Below are positions 8,060 to 19,795 of a DNA stretch of 64,000 bases, in pieces (positions within the stretch are counted from its first letter, which is position 1; every line of letters starts with the position of its first letter). This DNA is from Streptomyces showdoensis. Lineage in GTDB: Bacteria; Actinomycetota; Actinomycetes; Streptomycetales; Streptomycetaceae. Location: assembly GCF_039535475.1 (NCBI RefSeq), contig NZ_BAAAXG010000012.1, positions 62,001 to 126,000 on the forward strand, in the 5' to 3' direction. The translations under genes were made by a program, and so were the position numbers. The notes under the pieces were generated by a model. It searched no databases. It worked only from the letters and a program-made list of their open reading frames with translations, and was not told where the DNA came from.

Positions 8060-8908
8060 ATGCCCCTCGTAGGAACGGGCGACATCGTCGGACCGGCCGC
8101 CGCCGCCGGCCGCGGCGTCGGCGCCTTCAACGTCATCCAGCTCGAACACGCGCAGGCCATCGTGGCCGGCGCCGAGACCGCCGGGACCCCGGTGATCCTC
8201 CAGGTCAGCGAGAACACCGCCCGCTACCACGGCGCCCTCGCCGCGATCGGCACCGCGACCCTGGCCGTCGCCCGGGCCGCCCGGGTCCCGGTCGCCGTCC
8301 ACCTCGACCACGCGACCTCCGCCGCGCTCGTGGAGGAGGCCGTCGCCCTCGGCTTCTCCTCCGTCATGTACGACGCCTCCACGCTGCCGTACGAGGAGAA
8401 CGTCGCCGCCACCGCCCGGGTGCGGGAGCTCTGCCACGCCTCCGGGGTGTGGGTCGAGGCCGAACTCGGCGAGGTCGGCGGCAAGGACGGCGTCCACGCC
8501 CCCGGCGCCCGCACCGACCCGGCCGAGGCGGCCGCGTTCGTCACCGCCACCGGCGTGGACGCCCTCGCCGTCGCCGTCGGCACCTCGCACGCCATGGACA
8601 CCCGGGACGCCGCCCTCGACTTCGGCCTCATCGCCGCCCTGCGCGCCCGGCTGCCCGTGCCGCTCGTGCTGCACGGCTCGTCCGGCGTCGGCGACGCGGA
8701 CCTGGCCACCGCCGTCGGGCACGGCATGACCAAGGTCAACATCGCCACCCACCTGAACCGGGTCTTCACCCGCGCCGCCCGCGAAGTCCTCGAAGCGGAC
8801 CGCGCCCTGGCCGACACCCGCCGCTACCTCGGCGCCGGGCGGACGGCGATGGCCCACGAGGTCACCCGCCTCCTCGGCATCCTGGACGCGCGGACGGCGG
8901 TGGCCTGA
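8060..8908 (+). CDS. Class II (zinc) fructose/tagatose-bisphosphate-type aldolase
   Basis: A 282-residue class II aldolase. It has the early Asn of GAFNVIQLEHAQAI, the zinc/catalytic segment VHLDHATSAALVEEA with GFSSVMYDAS, the Glu in VEAELGEVGGKDG, and later zinc His residues in GTSHAM and LVLHGSSGVGD, followed by VNIATHLN. This places it in the GatY/AgaY/Fba group, which splits a ketose bisphosphate into dihydroxyacetone phosphate and an aldehyde phosphate. AAGGAG lies 11 bp upstream. Together with the SIS protein it forms a short catabolic route for an unidentified amino or deoxy sugar. Confidence 0.9.
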   Translation: MPLVGTGDIVGPAAAAGRGVGAFNVIQLEHAQAIVAGAETAGTPVILQVSENTARYHGALAAIGTATLAVARAARVPVAVHLDHATSAALVEEAVALGFSSVMYDASTLPYEENVAATARVRELCHASGVWVEAELGEVGGKDGVHAPGARTDPAEAAAFVTATGVDALAVAVGTSHAMDTRDAALDFGLIAALRARLPVPLVLHGSSGVGDADLATAVGHGMTKVNIATHLNRVFTRAAREVLEADRALADTRRYLGAGRTAMAHEVTRLLGILDARTAVA

Positions 8909-8984
8909 CCGGACGTCACCACGGTTGCGGACGGCCCTCGTTCCGCACCGCCGCCCCCGCCCGCCCCGCGGCATCGGCCTCACA

Positions 8985-9002
8985 GGGGGCGCGGCCGCCC
9001 CC
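8985..9002. terminator. Hairpin between convergent aldolase and rox genes
   Basis: The arms GGGGGCG and CGCCCCC enclose CGGC, 77 bp after the aldolase stop and just past the rox stop. It is a plausible bidirectional terminator, although no T-run follows. Confidence 0.45.
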
Positions 9003-9008
9003 CCCGGG

Positions 9009-12622
<3,614 letters not shown>

Positions 12623-12630
12623 GGGGTCAG

Positions 12631-12669
12631 GGCCCTGCGCGCCGAACACCGCGGACAGCGCGCAGGGCC
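12631..12669. terminator. Intrinsic-type hairpin after the channel gene
   Basis: Arms GGCCCTGCGCG (12631-12641) and CGCGCAGGGCC (12659-12669) form an 11-bp stem 8 bp past the stop codon. It ends the channel transcript and may also act on the convergent modA transcript. Confidence 0.65.
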
Positions 12670-12778
12670 TTCCCGACCGGTGCTCCCCGCGCGGCGAGAG
12701 CCACTCCTCCGCACGGGGCCGGTGTGCTGCCGGTCAAGCAGGGGGAGACCCCGCGGACGACTGGAGTCGGATACGGGG

Positions 12779-13597
12779 TCAGGGCTTCTGGAAGCCGGCG
12801 TCCTGGAGGATCTTCTGGGCTTCGGGGGTGCTGAGCCAGGCGACGAACGCGGTGGCGGCGTCGGCGTTCCTGGAGTTCTTGAGGGTGGCGGCGGGGTATT
12901 CGGCGACGGCGTTCTGGTCGTCGGGGATCTCGACGGCGTCGACCTTGTCGGTGGCGCTCCGGGCGTCGGTCCTGTAGACGAGTCCGGCGTCGGCTTCGCC
13001 GAGTTCGACCTTGCTGAGGACGGCGCGGACGTTGGGTTCCTGGGAGACCGGCTTCACGGTGATCTTCTGGGCGTCGAGGATCTTCTTGCTGTACTTGCCG
13101 GCGGGGACTTCGGGGGCGGCGAGGACGATCTTGAGCTTGGGGTCGGCGAGGTCCTTGAGGGAGCCGATCTTGTGGGGGTTGCCCTCGCCGGTGGCGATGA
13201 CGAGGCGGTTCCTGGCGATGACGGTGGGGGTGGTGGTGTCGGTCTCCACCTTGGCCATGCTCTTGGTGTCGGCGGTGACGAGGGCGTCGGCGGGGGCGCC
13301 TTGGGCGACCTGGGCGACGAGTTCCTGGGAGCCGGCGAAGGAGAAGGTGAGGGTGGTGCCGGGGTGGGTCTTCTCGTAGGCGGCGCCCGCGGTCTTGAAG
13401 ACGTCGGTGAGGGAGGCGGCGGCCAGGACGGTGAGCTTGACCTGCGGGGCGGCGCTGCTGCTGCCGGCCTTGTCCTTCTTGCTCCCGCTGCCGTTGTCGG
13501 TGCTGTCGGTGGAGCAGGCGGCGAGCGGGACCAGCAGGGCCGCGGTGAGCACGGCGGCGGCGGTACGGCGTCCGGCGGGCGTGAGGGTGACGGACAT
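12779..13597 (-). CDS. modA: Molybdate ABC transporter substrate-binding lipoprotein
   Basis: A 272-residue secreted lipoprotein. The signal peptide ends in the lipobox LAAC with the lipidated Cys at residue 28, followed by a Ser/Asp/Lys-rich linker. The mature part has the ModA pattern: LTVLAAASLTDVFK, FSFAGSQELVAQVAQGAPADAL, NRLVIATGEGN and AGLVYRTDA. It captures molybdate or tungstate outside the membrane for an ABC importer. The permease and ATPase genes (modB, modC) that normally follow are absent from this neighbourhood. A Mop/TOBE regulator gene lies 2 kb away, also on the minus strand. Confidence 0.92.
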   Translation of the reverse strand: MSVTLTPAGRRTAAAVLTAALLVPLAACSTDSTDNGSGSKKDKAGSSSAAPQVKLTVLAAASLTDVFKTAGAAYEKTHPGTTLTFSFAGSQELVAQVAQGAPADALVTADTKSMAKVETDTTTPTVIARNRLVIATGEGNPHKIGSLKDLADPKLKIVLAAPEVPAGKYSKKILDAQKITVKPVSQEPNVRAVLSKVELGEADAGLVYRTDARSATDKVDAVEIPDDQNAVAEYPAATLKNSRNADAATAFVAWLSTPEAQKILQDAGFQKP

Positions 13598-13948
13598 GAG
13601 GCTTCGAACTCCTTCGGGACGGACGGAAGTACTGCATGAGGGCTCAGGCGTCAGGTGCGGCCGACCTCCCCTCCCGGCAGGACTGCATGTGCGACACCGT
13701 AGGGCTGTCCGGCTTTCATCTGCAACAAGTGTGGAGGACTCTCCATCGCGGATGAGAGGCGGCTGGGAGGAAAGCCCAAGAGGCTCCACGGGCTTCCCGG
13801 GAAGCTCCACCCCGGGGCGCCGGGTCCTGTGTGTTCGGACGAGAGGCGTTTCCGCGGCCTGGTCTGGCATCTACGATGGATCGTCTCGTATTCACCTTGC
13901 GCTTGTGGGGCGAGGCGCGCGCATTCATCAGGGGGCAAGGAGTTCCGC
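13598..13948. other. 350-bp divergent non-coding region between modA and pucR-like gene
   Basis: No gene is supported here. It contains a perfect 14-bp palindrome, GCTTCCC-GGGAAGC, at 13792-13805. A TACGAT -10-like hexamer at 13873-13878 is a candidate promoter for the PucR gene, about 70 bp before its start. The palindrome is a candidate operator for either gene; no regulator can be assigned. Confidence 0.5.
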
Positions 13949-15616
13949 ATGCAGGTCGACCATCTTCTCCGCCTCGACCGTCTCGACCTCTCCCTGGTCT
14001 GGGGGGACCGGGCGCTGCTGGCCCAGGAGGTCGGCGGCGTGACGGCCACCGACCTGGAGGACCCGGCCCGCTTCCTGGAGTCCGGGGAGATCGTGCTGAG
14101 CGGGCTCGTGTGGTGGAGCGGGGAGGACGATCCCGCGAAGGCCGAACGCTTCGTGTCGGCGCTCAGCGAGGCGGGCGCGGTGGCCCTGCTCGCCGGCGAG
14201 GAGACCCACGGCGAGGTGCCGCGGGCCGTGGTCGACGCCTGCCGCCGGCACCGCGTCGCCCTGCTCGCGGTCCCCGCGCACACCAGCTTCCGGGCGGTCA
14301 CCGAGGCCGTCTACCTGCGCCGGTGGGGCGAGCTGAGCCGCCGCCCCACGGACCACTACGCGCTGCCGGAGAACGTCCGTGCCGACCTCGACCGCGCCCT
14401 CGAACGCGGCGCGTCGGTCGCCGAGTTGCTGGACCGGGCCTTCGCCCACCTCGGCACCCCCGACTGCCACCTGCTCACCGGCAGCGGCCGTACGGTCGCC
14501 CGGACGGCGGGCGCGGCCGAGCTGCCCGCGCACCGGGCGGCGGAGCTCCTGCGCGGGGTGCGCGGCACGACGGTGCGGGTCGAGGCGGACGACGACACGG
14601 CCTTCGACGCCTGGCACCTGCACCTGCCGGAGGAGGGCCGGGTCCCGCCGCGGGTCCTGCACGAGATCGCCGAACTCCTCGGCCGCCACCGGCGCCGCGA
14701 GGACCGCCGACGGGCGACGCGCGGCGCGGCGTCGGCGGAGCTCATGGCGGCGGTGGGCGCCGCGCACGCCGACGCGAACCGTCTCCACGCGGCGCTGGCC
14801 GCCTGCGGCCTGGGCGACGGACGCGCCTACACGGTGGTCGTGGCCGGGCTGGTGCCGGGCGGAGGCCTGGGGAAGGCGGCGGGTTCCGGTGTGCCGTCGG
14901 CCTCCGGTGTGCCGTCGGCCTCCGGTGGGCCGGCGGGAGCAGGAGCAGCAGGAGCAGCAGCAGGAGCAAAGGCCGGGGCTGGGGCCGGGGTCGGGGAGAC
15001 CGACGGCGCCGCCGCGCTCGCGGAGGCGCTCGGCCACCTGCTCCCGGCCACCGTCGCCTCCGTCGTCGCCGGGTGCCCCGGCGGAGAGGCGATGGCGGTC
15101 CTCGCGCACGACGAGGGCGCGGGGCCGGAGCTGCGCGCCGTGCTCGGCGAGGTGTGGCCGCTGGTCCACGCCTGCCGCCCCGCCGCCGCGCTGCACGCCG
15201 GCGTCAGCGAGGCCGTCACCACCCCGGCCGCCCTGAACGCCGCCCTCGCCCAGGCCCGTTACGCCCTGGCCGCGGCCCGGGCCGCCGCGCCGACGGGTGC
15301 GCGCCTCGCCGGGCTCGGCGACCTGCGCGGCCTGGACTCCCTGGTGGCCGGGATCCCCGCCGAGGTGCGGGAGGTGTACCGCGAGACGGTCCTCGGCCCG
15401 CTCCTCGGGCCCGGCCGGGCCTCGCACGCGACGCTCCTGGAGACCCTGGAGGTCTTCCTCGCGCACAACTGCTCCTGGGCGAGGACCGCCGAGGCCCTGC
15501 ACCTGCACGTCAACACGGTCCACTACCGGATCGAGCGCGTGGAGGCCCTCACCGGCCGCGACCTGTCCCGGCTGGACCACAAACTCGACCTGCGCGCCGC
15601 CCTGCTGTGCCGGTGA
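13949..15616 (+). CDS. PucR family transcriptional regulator
   Basis: A 555-residue PucR-type protein. The N-terminal purine-catabolism domain includes LLAQEVGGVTATDLEDPARFLESGEIVLSG-like sequence (residues about 25-60). A GGDEF-like/CdaR region follows, and the C-terminal PucR helix-turn-helix is clear (HATLLETLEVFLAHNCSWARTAEALHLHVNTVHYRIERVEALTGRDL, cited by its position at residues about 490-540). Family members activate purine or related nitrogen catabolism. Residues about 312-350 form a low-complexity insert made of SGVPSA repeats and Ala/Gly runs that is not part of the family core. AAGGAG precedes ATG 13949. Control of the uricase island 40 kb away is possible but unproven. Confidence 0.85.
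   Translation: MQVDHLLRLDRLDLSLVWGDRALLAQEVGGVTATDLEDPARFLESGEIVLSGLVWWSGEDDPAKAERFVSALSEAGAVALLAGEETHGEVPRAVVDACRRHRVALLAVPAHTSFRAVTEAVYLRRWGELSRRPTDHYALPENVRADLDRALERGASVAELLDRAFAHLGTPDCHLLTGSGRTVARTAGAAELPAHRAAELLRGVRGTTVRVEADDDTAFDAWHLHLPEEGRVPPRVLHEIAELLGRHRRREDRRRATRGAASAELMAAVGAAHADANRLHAALAACGLGDGRAYTVVVAGLVPGGGLGKAAGSGVPSASGVPSASGGPAGAGAAGAAAGAKAGAGAGVGETDGAAALAEALGHLLPATVASVVAGCPGGEAMAVLAHDEGAGPELRAVLGEVWPLVHACRPAAALHAGVSEAVTTPAALNAALAQARYALAAARAAAPTGARLAGLGDLRGLDSLVAGIPAEVREVYRETVLGPLLGPGRASHATLLETLEVFLAHNCSWARTAEALHLHVNTVHYRIERVEALTGRDLSRLDHKLDLRAALLCR
14885..14970. repeat. In-frame 18-bp and triplet repeats inside the PucR-type gene
   Basis: The 18-bp unit TCCGGTGTGCCGTCGGCC occurs twice plus a partial third copy (14885-14932) and encodes SGVPSA. 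It is followed by GCAGGA/GCAGCA runs that encode an Ala/Gly tract. All are in frame, so length changes would alter only an interdomain linker. Confidence 0.8.
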
Positions 15617-15628
15617 ACGCGCTCCGGG

Positions 15629-16027
15629 TCAGGGCAGGTCGACGTGGACGCCGGTCGACTTCACCCGCGCGGTGACCGTCACCCCGACGGCGAGCCCGAG
15701 CTCCTCGACCGCCTCCCGCGTCACCAGGGAGACGAGCCGGTGCGGCCCGGACTGGACCTCGACCTGCGCGGCCACGTCGTCGACCCGTACCGCCGTCACG
15801 ATCCCCACGAAGGAGTTCCGCACCGAGGTCGGCACGTCGTCCTCGGGCACCGCGTGCGGACCCGCGCCGCGCTCCACCGCGAAGCGGGCCAGATCGGCGC
15901 CCTCGACGAGCCGGGAGCCCGCCCGGTCCCGAGCCACCCGGAGCCGTCCGCCGTCCGCCCACCGGCGCACGGTCTCCGGACTCACGCCGAGCAGCTTCGC
16001 GGCCTGCCCCATGCTGTACGAAGGCAC
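15629..16027 (-). CDS. Helix-turn-helix plus TOBE/Mop domain molybdate-responsive protein
   Basis: A 132-residue protein. A MerR/excisionase-type helix-turn-helix lies at residues 5-30 (MGQAAKLLGVSPETVRRWADGG). A single Mop/TOBE oxyanion-binding domain follows at about 65-130 (SVRNSFVGIVTAVRVDD, VSLVTREAVEELGLAVG, VTARVKSTGVHV). This matches the mopI-like regulators often found beside mod genes; it probably senses molybdate. The GTG start at 16027 follows GAGAGGG. It is separated from modA by the oppositely oriented PucR gene. Confidence 0.85.
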   Translation of the reverse strand: MPSYSMGQAAKLLGVSPETVRRWADGGRLRVARDRAGSRLVEGADLARFAVERGAGPHAVPEDDVPTSVRNSFVGIVTAVRVDDVAAQVEVQSGPHRLVSLVTREAVEELGLAVGVTVTARVKSTGVHVDLP

Positions 16028-16120
16028 TGCGGCACCCTCTCACTCGATGGTGTGTAAAGCGGCCCCGGGGCGCCCTTCCGGGCGAGTCCCGCCGATGTGC
16101 GAACCCTAGACTTCCCGCAC

Positions 16121-16921
16121 ATGTCGCTCTGGCTGCTCAATCATTTCAGCACCTTCACCCTGACCGTGGTCACCGTCGGCGGGACCGTCCTCCTGGCCGT
16201 CGTCGGCAGCGTGCTGGCCCGGCGCAGGTACCCGTCGCTGGCCCAGGGCGAGCACAACGACATGGTGGGCGTGACGCTGGGGATGTTCGGCGCGATCTAC
16301 GGGATCATCCTCGCCTTCGTCATCGTCACGCTCTGGACGCAGCTGGACAGCACGCAGACCATCGTCGCCACCGAGGCCACCGACGTGGCCCTGATCGCCC
16401 GGGACGCCGCCGCCTTCCCGCCCCCGGTCCGCGCCGACGTCGACGCCGCGCTGAGCGGCTACGTCCACGCGGTCGTCGAGGACCAGTGGCCCCGGATGCG
16501 GGCCGGAGATCCCAGCTACGGGGCCACGGCCGAGAAGCTGCAGAACGTCTTCGACGCGCTCCAGGCGTACGAGCCGAAGACCGCACGGGAGGAGGTCTTC
16601 TACGAGGAGGCCGTCGGCCGCCTCAACGACGTCGCCGGGCAGCGGCGGGCCCGCCTGACCATGGCCTCGCAGGAACTCCCGGCGCTGCTCCAGGTACTGG
16701 CCTTCGGCGGCGCGCTCGTCCTCATCCCGCTCACCTTCCTGTACGGCATGCGCCGGCTGCGCATCCAGCTGCTCTTCGTCGGCGCGGTGGCCGGACTCGT
16801 CGGCTTCAGCCTGCTGCTGGTCTTCGTCCTCGACCGCCCCTTCGCCGGCGACCTGAGCGTGAGCCCGGCACCGTACACGGAGGGGGCGCTCGCCCGGTAC
16901 TGGAGCGGCGGGGCGGGCTGA
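16121..16921 (+). CDS. DUF4239 (bestrophin-like) membrane protein
   Basis: A 266-residue membrane protein with segments near residues 12-32, 47-70, 188-210 and 218-238. A soluble alpha-helical region with TQTIVATEATDVALIARDA lies in the middle. This is the DUF4239 pattern, a family distantly compared with bestrophin channels and without an established function. A TAGACT -10-like hexamer at 16107-16112 lies 8 nt before ATG 16121, so the mRNA may be leaderless. It is divergent from the Mop regulator gene. Confidence 0.75.
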   Translation: MSLWLLNHFSTFTLTVVTVGGTVLLAVVGSVLARRRYPSLAQGEHNDMVGVTLGMFGAIYGIILAFVIVTLWTQLDSTQTIVATEATDVALIARDAAAFPPPVRADVDAALSGYVHAVVEDQWPRMRAGDPSYGATAEKLQNVFDALQAYEPKTAREEVFYEEAVGRLNDVAGQRRARLTMASQELPALLQVLAFGGALVLIPLTFLYGMRRLRIQLLFVGAVAGLVGFSLLLVFVLDRPFAGDLSVSPAPYTEGALARYWSGGAG

Positions 16922-16924
16922 CGG

Positions 16925-16957
16925 CCGGCCGCCGGGCACGGGGTGTCCGGCGGCCGG
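16925..16957. terminator. Bidirectional terminator hairpin
   Basis: Arms CCGGCCGCCGG (16925-16935) and CCGGCGGCCGG (16947-16957) give an 11-bp stem in the 50-bp gap between the convergent DUF4239 and MFS genes. Confidence 0.6.
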
Positions 16958-16971
16958 GGGTGCGGCGGGTG

Positions 16972-18270
16972 TCAGGCCACGCCGCGGATCCGGGTGACGA
17001 GCAGGCCGCCGAGGAGGATGACGAGGGCCGCGGCGGCGTACAGGCCCGTGTAGCCGCCGAGGTGCGCGATGACCGGCGCGGCGAGCGCGGGGGCGAGGAC
17101 CTGGGGGCCGGAGTTGGCGATGTTGATGACGCCGAGGTCCTTGGCCCGGTCGGCGGCCCGCGGCAGCACCTGGGTGACCAGCGCCTGGTCGACGGCCAGG
17201 TAGATGCCGTATCCGGCGCCGAGGACGGCCGCGGCGACGAGGGCGGACGGCCAGGTGTGGAGCAGGGCGAGCAGCAGCGCGGCCACGGCCATGATCACGG
17301 AGCACAGCACGACGAAGGTCCGGCGCCGGCCGACCCGGTCGGAGAGCGCGCCGACCGGGATCGCGGTGGCCGCGGCGCTGAGCGTGTAGACCCCGGTCAG
17401 GATCAGCACGCCGGTGCCGGGGTCGCCGTAGTGGACGGCGTCGGCCAGGAAGTAGAAGAGGTAGAGGGTGCCGAGGGCGTTGCCGAGGTTGATCAGGAAC
17501 CGGGTGAGCCAGGCCCAGGCGAAGTCCGGGTGGCGCCGGGGGCTGACCCAGAACGACCGGGCGAAGGCGCGGGCGTCGAAGGCCGGGCGCAGCTCCCGGG
17601 GGAGGGCCGGCTCGCCGTGGCGCAGGACGAAGGGGAGGGCGAGGGCGACGGTGAGCACGGCGAGCGTGACGTAGCCGGAGCCGACGCCGGTGACGAGCAG
17701 GGTGGTGATCAGGGCGCCGAGGACGAGCCCGATCGACTGCATGAGCCCGGTCCAGCCCGAGACCTGCGCGCGCTGGGCCAGCGGCACCCGGTCGGCGATC
17801 GGGGTGGCGACCCCGGCCAGCATCGCGTTCAGGCCCGCCTGCGCCAGGCACCAGCCGACGGCGACCCCGGCGACGGTGTGCTGGCCGGCGGTGAACACGA
17901 GCCCGGCCGCCCCGGCGAGGGCGCCGCCGAGGATCCACGGGCGGCGCCGGCCGAACCGGCTGGTGGTGCGGTCCGACCAGGCGCCCGCGAGCGGGTTGGC
18001 GAGGACGGCGATCAGCGCGCCGAGACCGGTGACGAGCGAGAGCGCGGTGTTCTTGTCCTGCGGGTCGATCCGCTCCAGCTGGAGCGGCAGCAGGATCTGG
18101 ATGGGGGTCATGAAGGCCATGAAGACGGCGAGGGTGGCCAGCGAGAGCCCCGTCGTCCAGCCGGGCCCGACGGGGGCGGTGGGCTCGGCGAGGAGGGCGG
18201 CCGTACCTCTCGCGCCCGGGTCGGCCGTGCGTCTCGCGCCCGGGTCGGCCGTACCGGCTCCCTCGCTCAT
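16972..18270 (-). CDS. MFS disaccharide/beta-glucoside permease (SLC45/GPH-like)
   Basis: A 432-residue protein with twelve predicted membrane helices. The loop signature SDRTTSRFGRRRPWILGG between helices 2 and 3 is typical of sucrose/maltose-type SLC45 and GPH symporters, and a second loop has SDRVGRRRTFVV. A short N-terminal repeat (TADPGARRTADPGARGTA) precedes the first helix. Its ATG overlaps the stop of the upstream beta-glucosidase gene (ATGA), so the two are translationally coupled. It is therefore likely to import the glucosidase substrate, such as cellobiose (inference). Confidence 0.87.
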   Translation of the reverse strand: MSEGAGTADPGARRTADPGARGTAALLAEPTAPVGPGWTTGLSLATLAVFMAFMTPIQILLPLQLERIDPQDKNTALSLVTGLGALIAVLANPLAGAWSDRTTSRFGRRRPWILGGALAGAAGLVFTAGQHTVAGVAVGWCLAQAGLNAMLAGVATPIADRVPLAQRAQVSGWTGLMQSIGLVLGALITTLLVTGVGSGYVTLAVLTVALALPFVLRHGEPALPRELRPAFDARAFARSFWVSPRRHPDFAWAWLTRFLINLGNALGTLYLFYFLADAVHYGDPGTGVLILTGVYTLSAAATAIPVGALSDRVGRRRTFVVLCSVIMAVAALLLALLHTWPSALVAAAVLGAGYGIYLAVDQALVTQVLPRAADRAKDLGVINIANSGPQVLAPALAAPVIAHLGGYTGLYAAAALVILLGGLLVTRIRGVA

Positions 18271-19652
18271 GACCGCTGGGCGGCGATGAGGGCGCGGTAC
18301 CACTCGAAGCTCGCGCGGGGCGTGCGGAGCCGGGTGGCGAAGTCGACCTCCACCAGGCCGAAGCGCTGGTGGTAGCCCTCGGCCCACTCGAAGTTGTCGA
18401 GCAGGGACCAGGTGAAGTAGCCGCGCACGTCGACGCCCCGCTCCATGGCCCGGGCGATGGCGGCGAGGTGTCCGGCGAGGTAGTCGATCCGGGCCCGGTC
18501 CTCGGTCCCGGCGGGCTGCGAGCAGCCGTTCTCGGTGATCCAGACCGGTGGGAGGGCGTCTCCGTAGCGGGCCTTCAGCCCGGTGAGCAGCTCGGTCAGC
18601 CCGTCCGGGACGACCGGCCAGCCGAACGAGGTGCGCTCGTACGGCTCCTCGGGCTCGGCCAGGTCGAAGGGCAGTCCGACGGGCGGGTCCGCGGGGGCGG
18701 TGACCCAGGTCGGGTTGTAGTAGTTGATGCCGAGGCCGTCCAGCGGGGCGGCGATGGTGGCGAGGTCGCCCTCGCGCACGACGCCGCCCCAGGCCGGGTC
18801 GGGCATGCCGTAGGCCGAGAGGTCGGGGTAACTCCCGCGCAGCAGCGGGTCGTTGAAGAGCCGGTTGTGCAGGACGTCGTAGGCGGCGGCCGCCGCGGCG
18901 TCGCGGTCCGAGCGGGCGTCGGAACGCAGCCGGACCGGGGTGCAGTTGTTGGCGACCAGCACCTGCGCGTCCGGGACGGCGGCCCGCAGCGCGGCGGTCG
19001 CGAGCCCGTGGCCGAGGAGCTGGTGGTGGGCGACGGGCAGGGCGTCCAGCATGAGCGCGCGGCCGGGGGCGTGGACGCCGAAGCCGTAGCCGAACGACAT
19101 GTGCACGAAGGGCTCGTTGAGGGTGATCCACCGCTTGACCCGGTCGCCGAGCCGCTCGGCGACCACGGCCGCGTACTCCCCGAAGCGGTGGGCCGTCTCG
19201 CGGTTCAGCCAGCCGCCCTCGTCCTCCAGGGCCTGGGGCAGGTCCCAGTGGAAGAGGGTCGGGGTGGGCTCGATCCCGGCGCCGAGCAGGGCGTCGACCA
19301 GCCGGTCGTAGAAGTCGAGCCCGCGCGGCTCGGTCTTGCCCGCCCCGGTCGGCAGGACGCGCGGCCAGGAGAGCGAGAAGCGGTACGCGTCGAGGCCGAG
19401 CCGCCGCATCAGGGCGACGTCCTCCTCGAACCGGTGGTAGTGGTCGCAGGCGACCTCGCCGGTGTGCCCGTCGCGGACGGCGCCGGGGCGGCGCACGAAG
19501 GTGTCCCAGATCGAGGCGCCCTTGCCGTCCTCGTCCGCCGCGCCCTCGATCTGGTACGCGGCGGTCGACGCGCCCCAGGTGAACTCCGGTGGGAACGAGG
19601 GCAGTCGGGTGCCGTCGGTGGGGTCGCCGGGATCGGTGGAGCTCGTGCTCAC
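18267..19652 (-). CDS. GH1 family beta-glucosidase
   Basis: A 461-residue glycoside hydrolase family 1 enzyme. The N-terminal signature FTWGASTAAYQIEGA is complete. The acid/base Glu is in ITLNEPF (TxNEP) and the nucleophile Glu in VWITENG (TENG). DYLAGHLAAIARA and GYFTWSLLDNFEWAEGY are also conserved. There is no signal peptide, so it hydrolyses imported beta-glucosides in the cytoplasm. GTG 19652 was chosen, with GGCAGG upstream. It leads a two-gene operon with the MFS permease, and a 22-bp palindrome upstream is a likely TetR operator. Confidence 0.95.
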   Translation of the reverse strand: MSTSSTDPGDPTDGTRLPSFPPEFTWGASTAAYQIEGAADEDGKGASIWDTFVRRPGAVRDGHTGEVACDHYHRFEEDVALMRRLGLDAYRFSLSWPRVLPTGAGKTEPRGLDFYDRLVDALLGAGIEPTPTLFHWDLPQALEDEGGWLNRETAHRFGEYAAVVAERLGDRVKRWITLNEPFVHMSFGYGFGVHAPGRALMLDALPVAHHQLLGHGLATAALRAAVPDAQVLVANNCTPVRLRSDARSDRDAAAAAAYDVLHNRLFNDPLLRGSYPDLSAYGMPDPAWGGVVREGDLATIAAPLDGLGINYYNPTWVTAPADPPVGLPFDLAEPEEPYERTSFGWPVVPDGLTELLTGLKARYGDALPPVWITENGCSQPAGTEDRARIDYLAGHLAAIARAMERGVDVRGYFTWSLLDNFEWAEGYHQRFGLVEVDFATRLRTPRASFEWYRALIAAQRS

Positions 19653-19728
19653 GGGCACCTGCCTTCGTCGTGCTGATGCGGAAGTTCGCTCACGTTCGGC
19701 CGCAGGGGTGCACGGCGGGCCGCAACAT

Positions 19729-19750
19729 AACATGAACCCTTGTTCATGTT
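19729..19750. promoter_or_regulatory. TetR-type operator upstream of beta-glucosidase operon
   Basis: AACATGAAC, CCTT, GTTCATGTT: two perfect 9-bp arms with a 4-bp spacer, 77 bp before the glucosidase start and 46 bp after the tetR stop. Its size and symmetry are typical of TetR-family operators. The adjacent TetR gene product is the likely ligand (inference). Confidence 0.7.
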
Positions 19751-19795
19751 CTATGGATGTGCGCGCGACCCGCTCCGGGCGGTGCCGGTTCCCGG

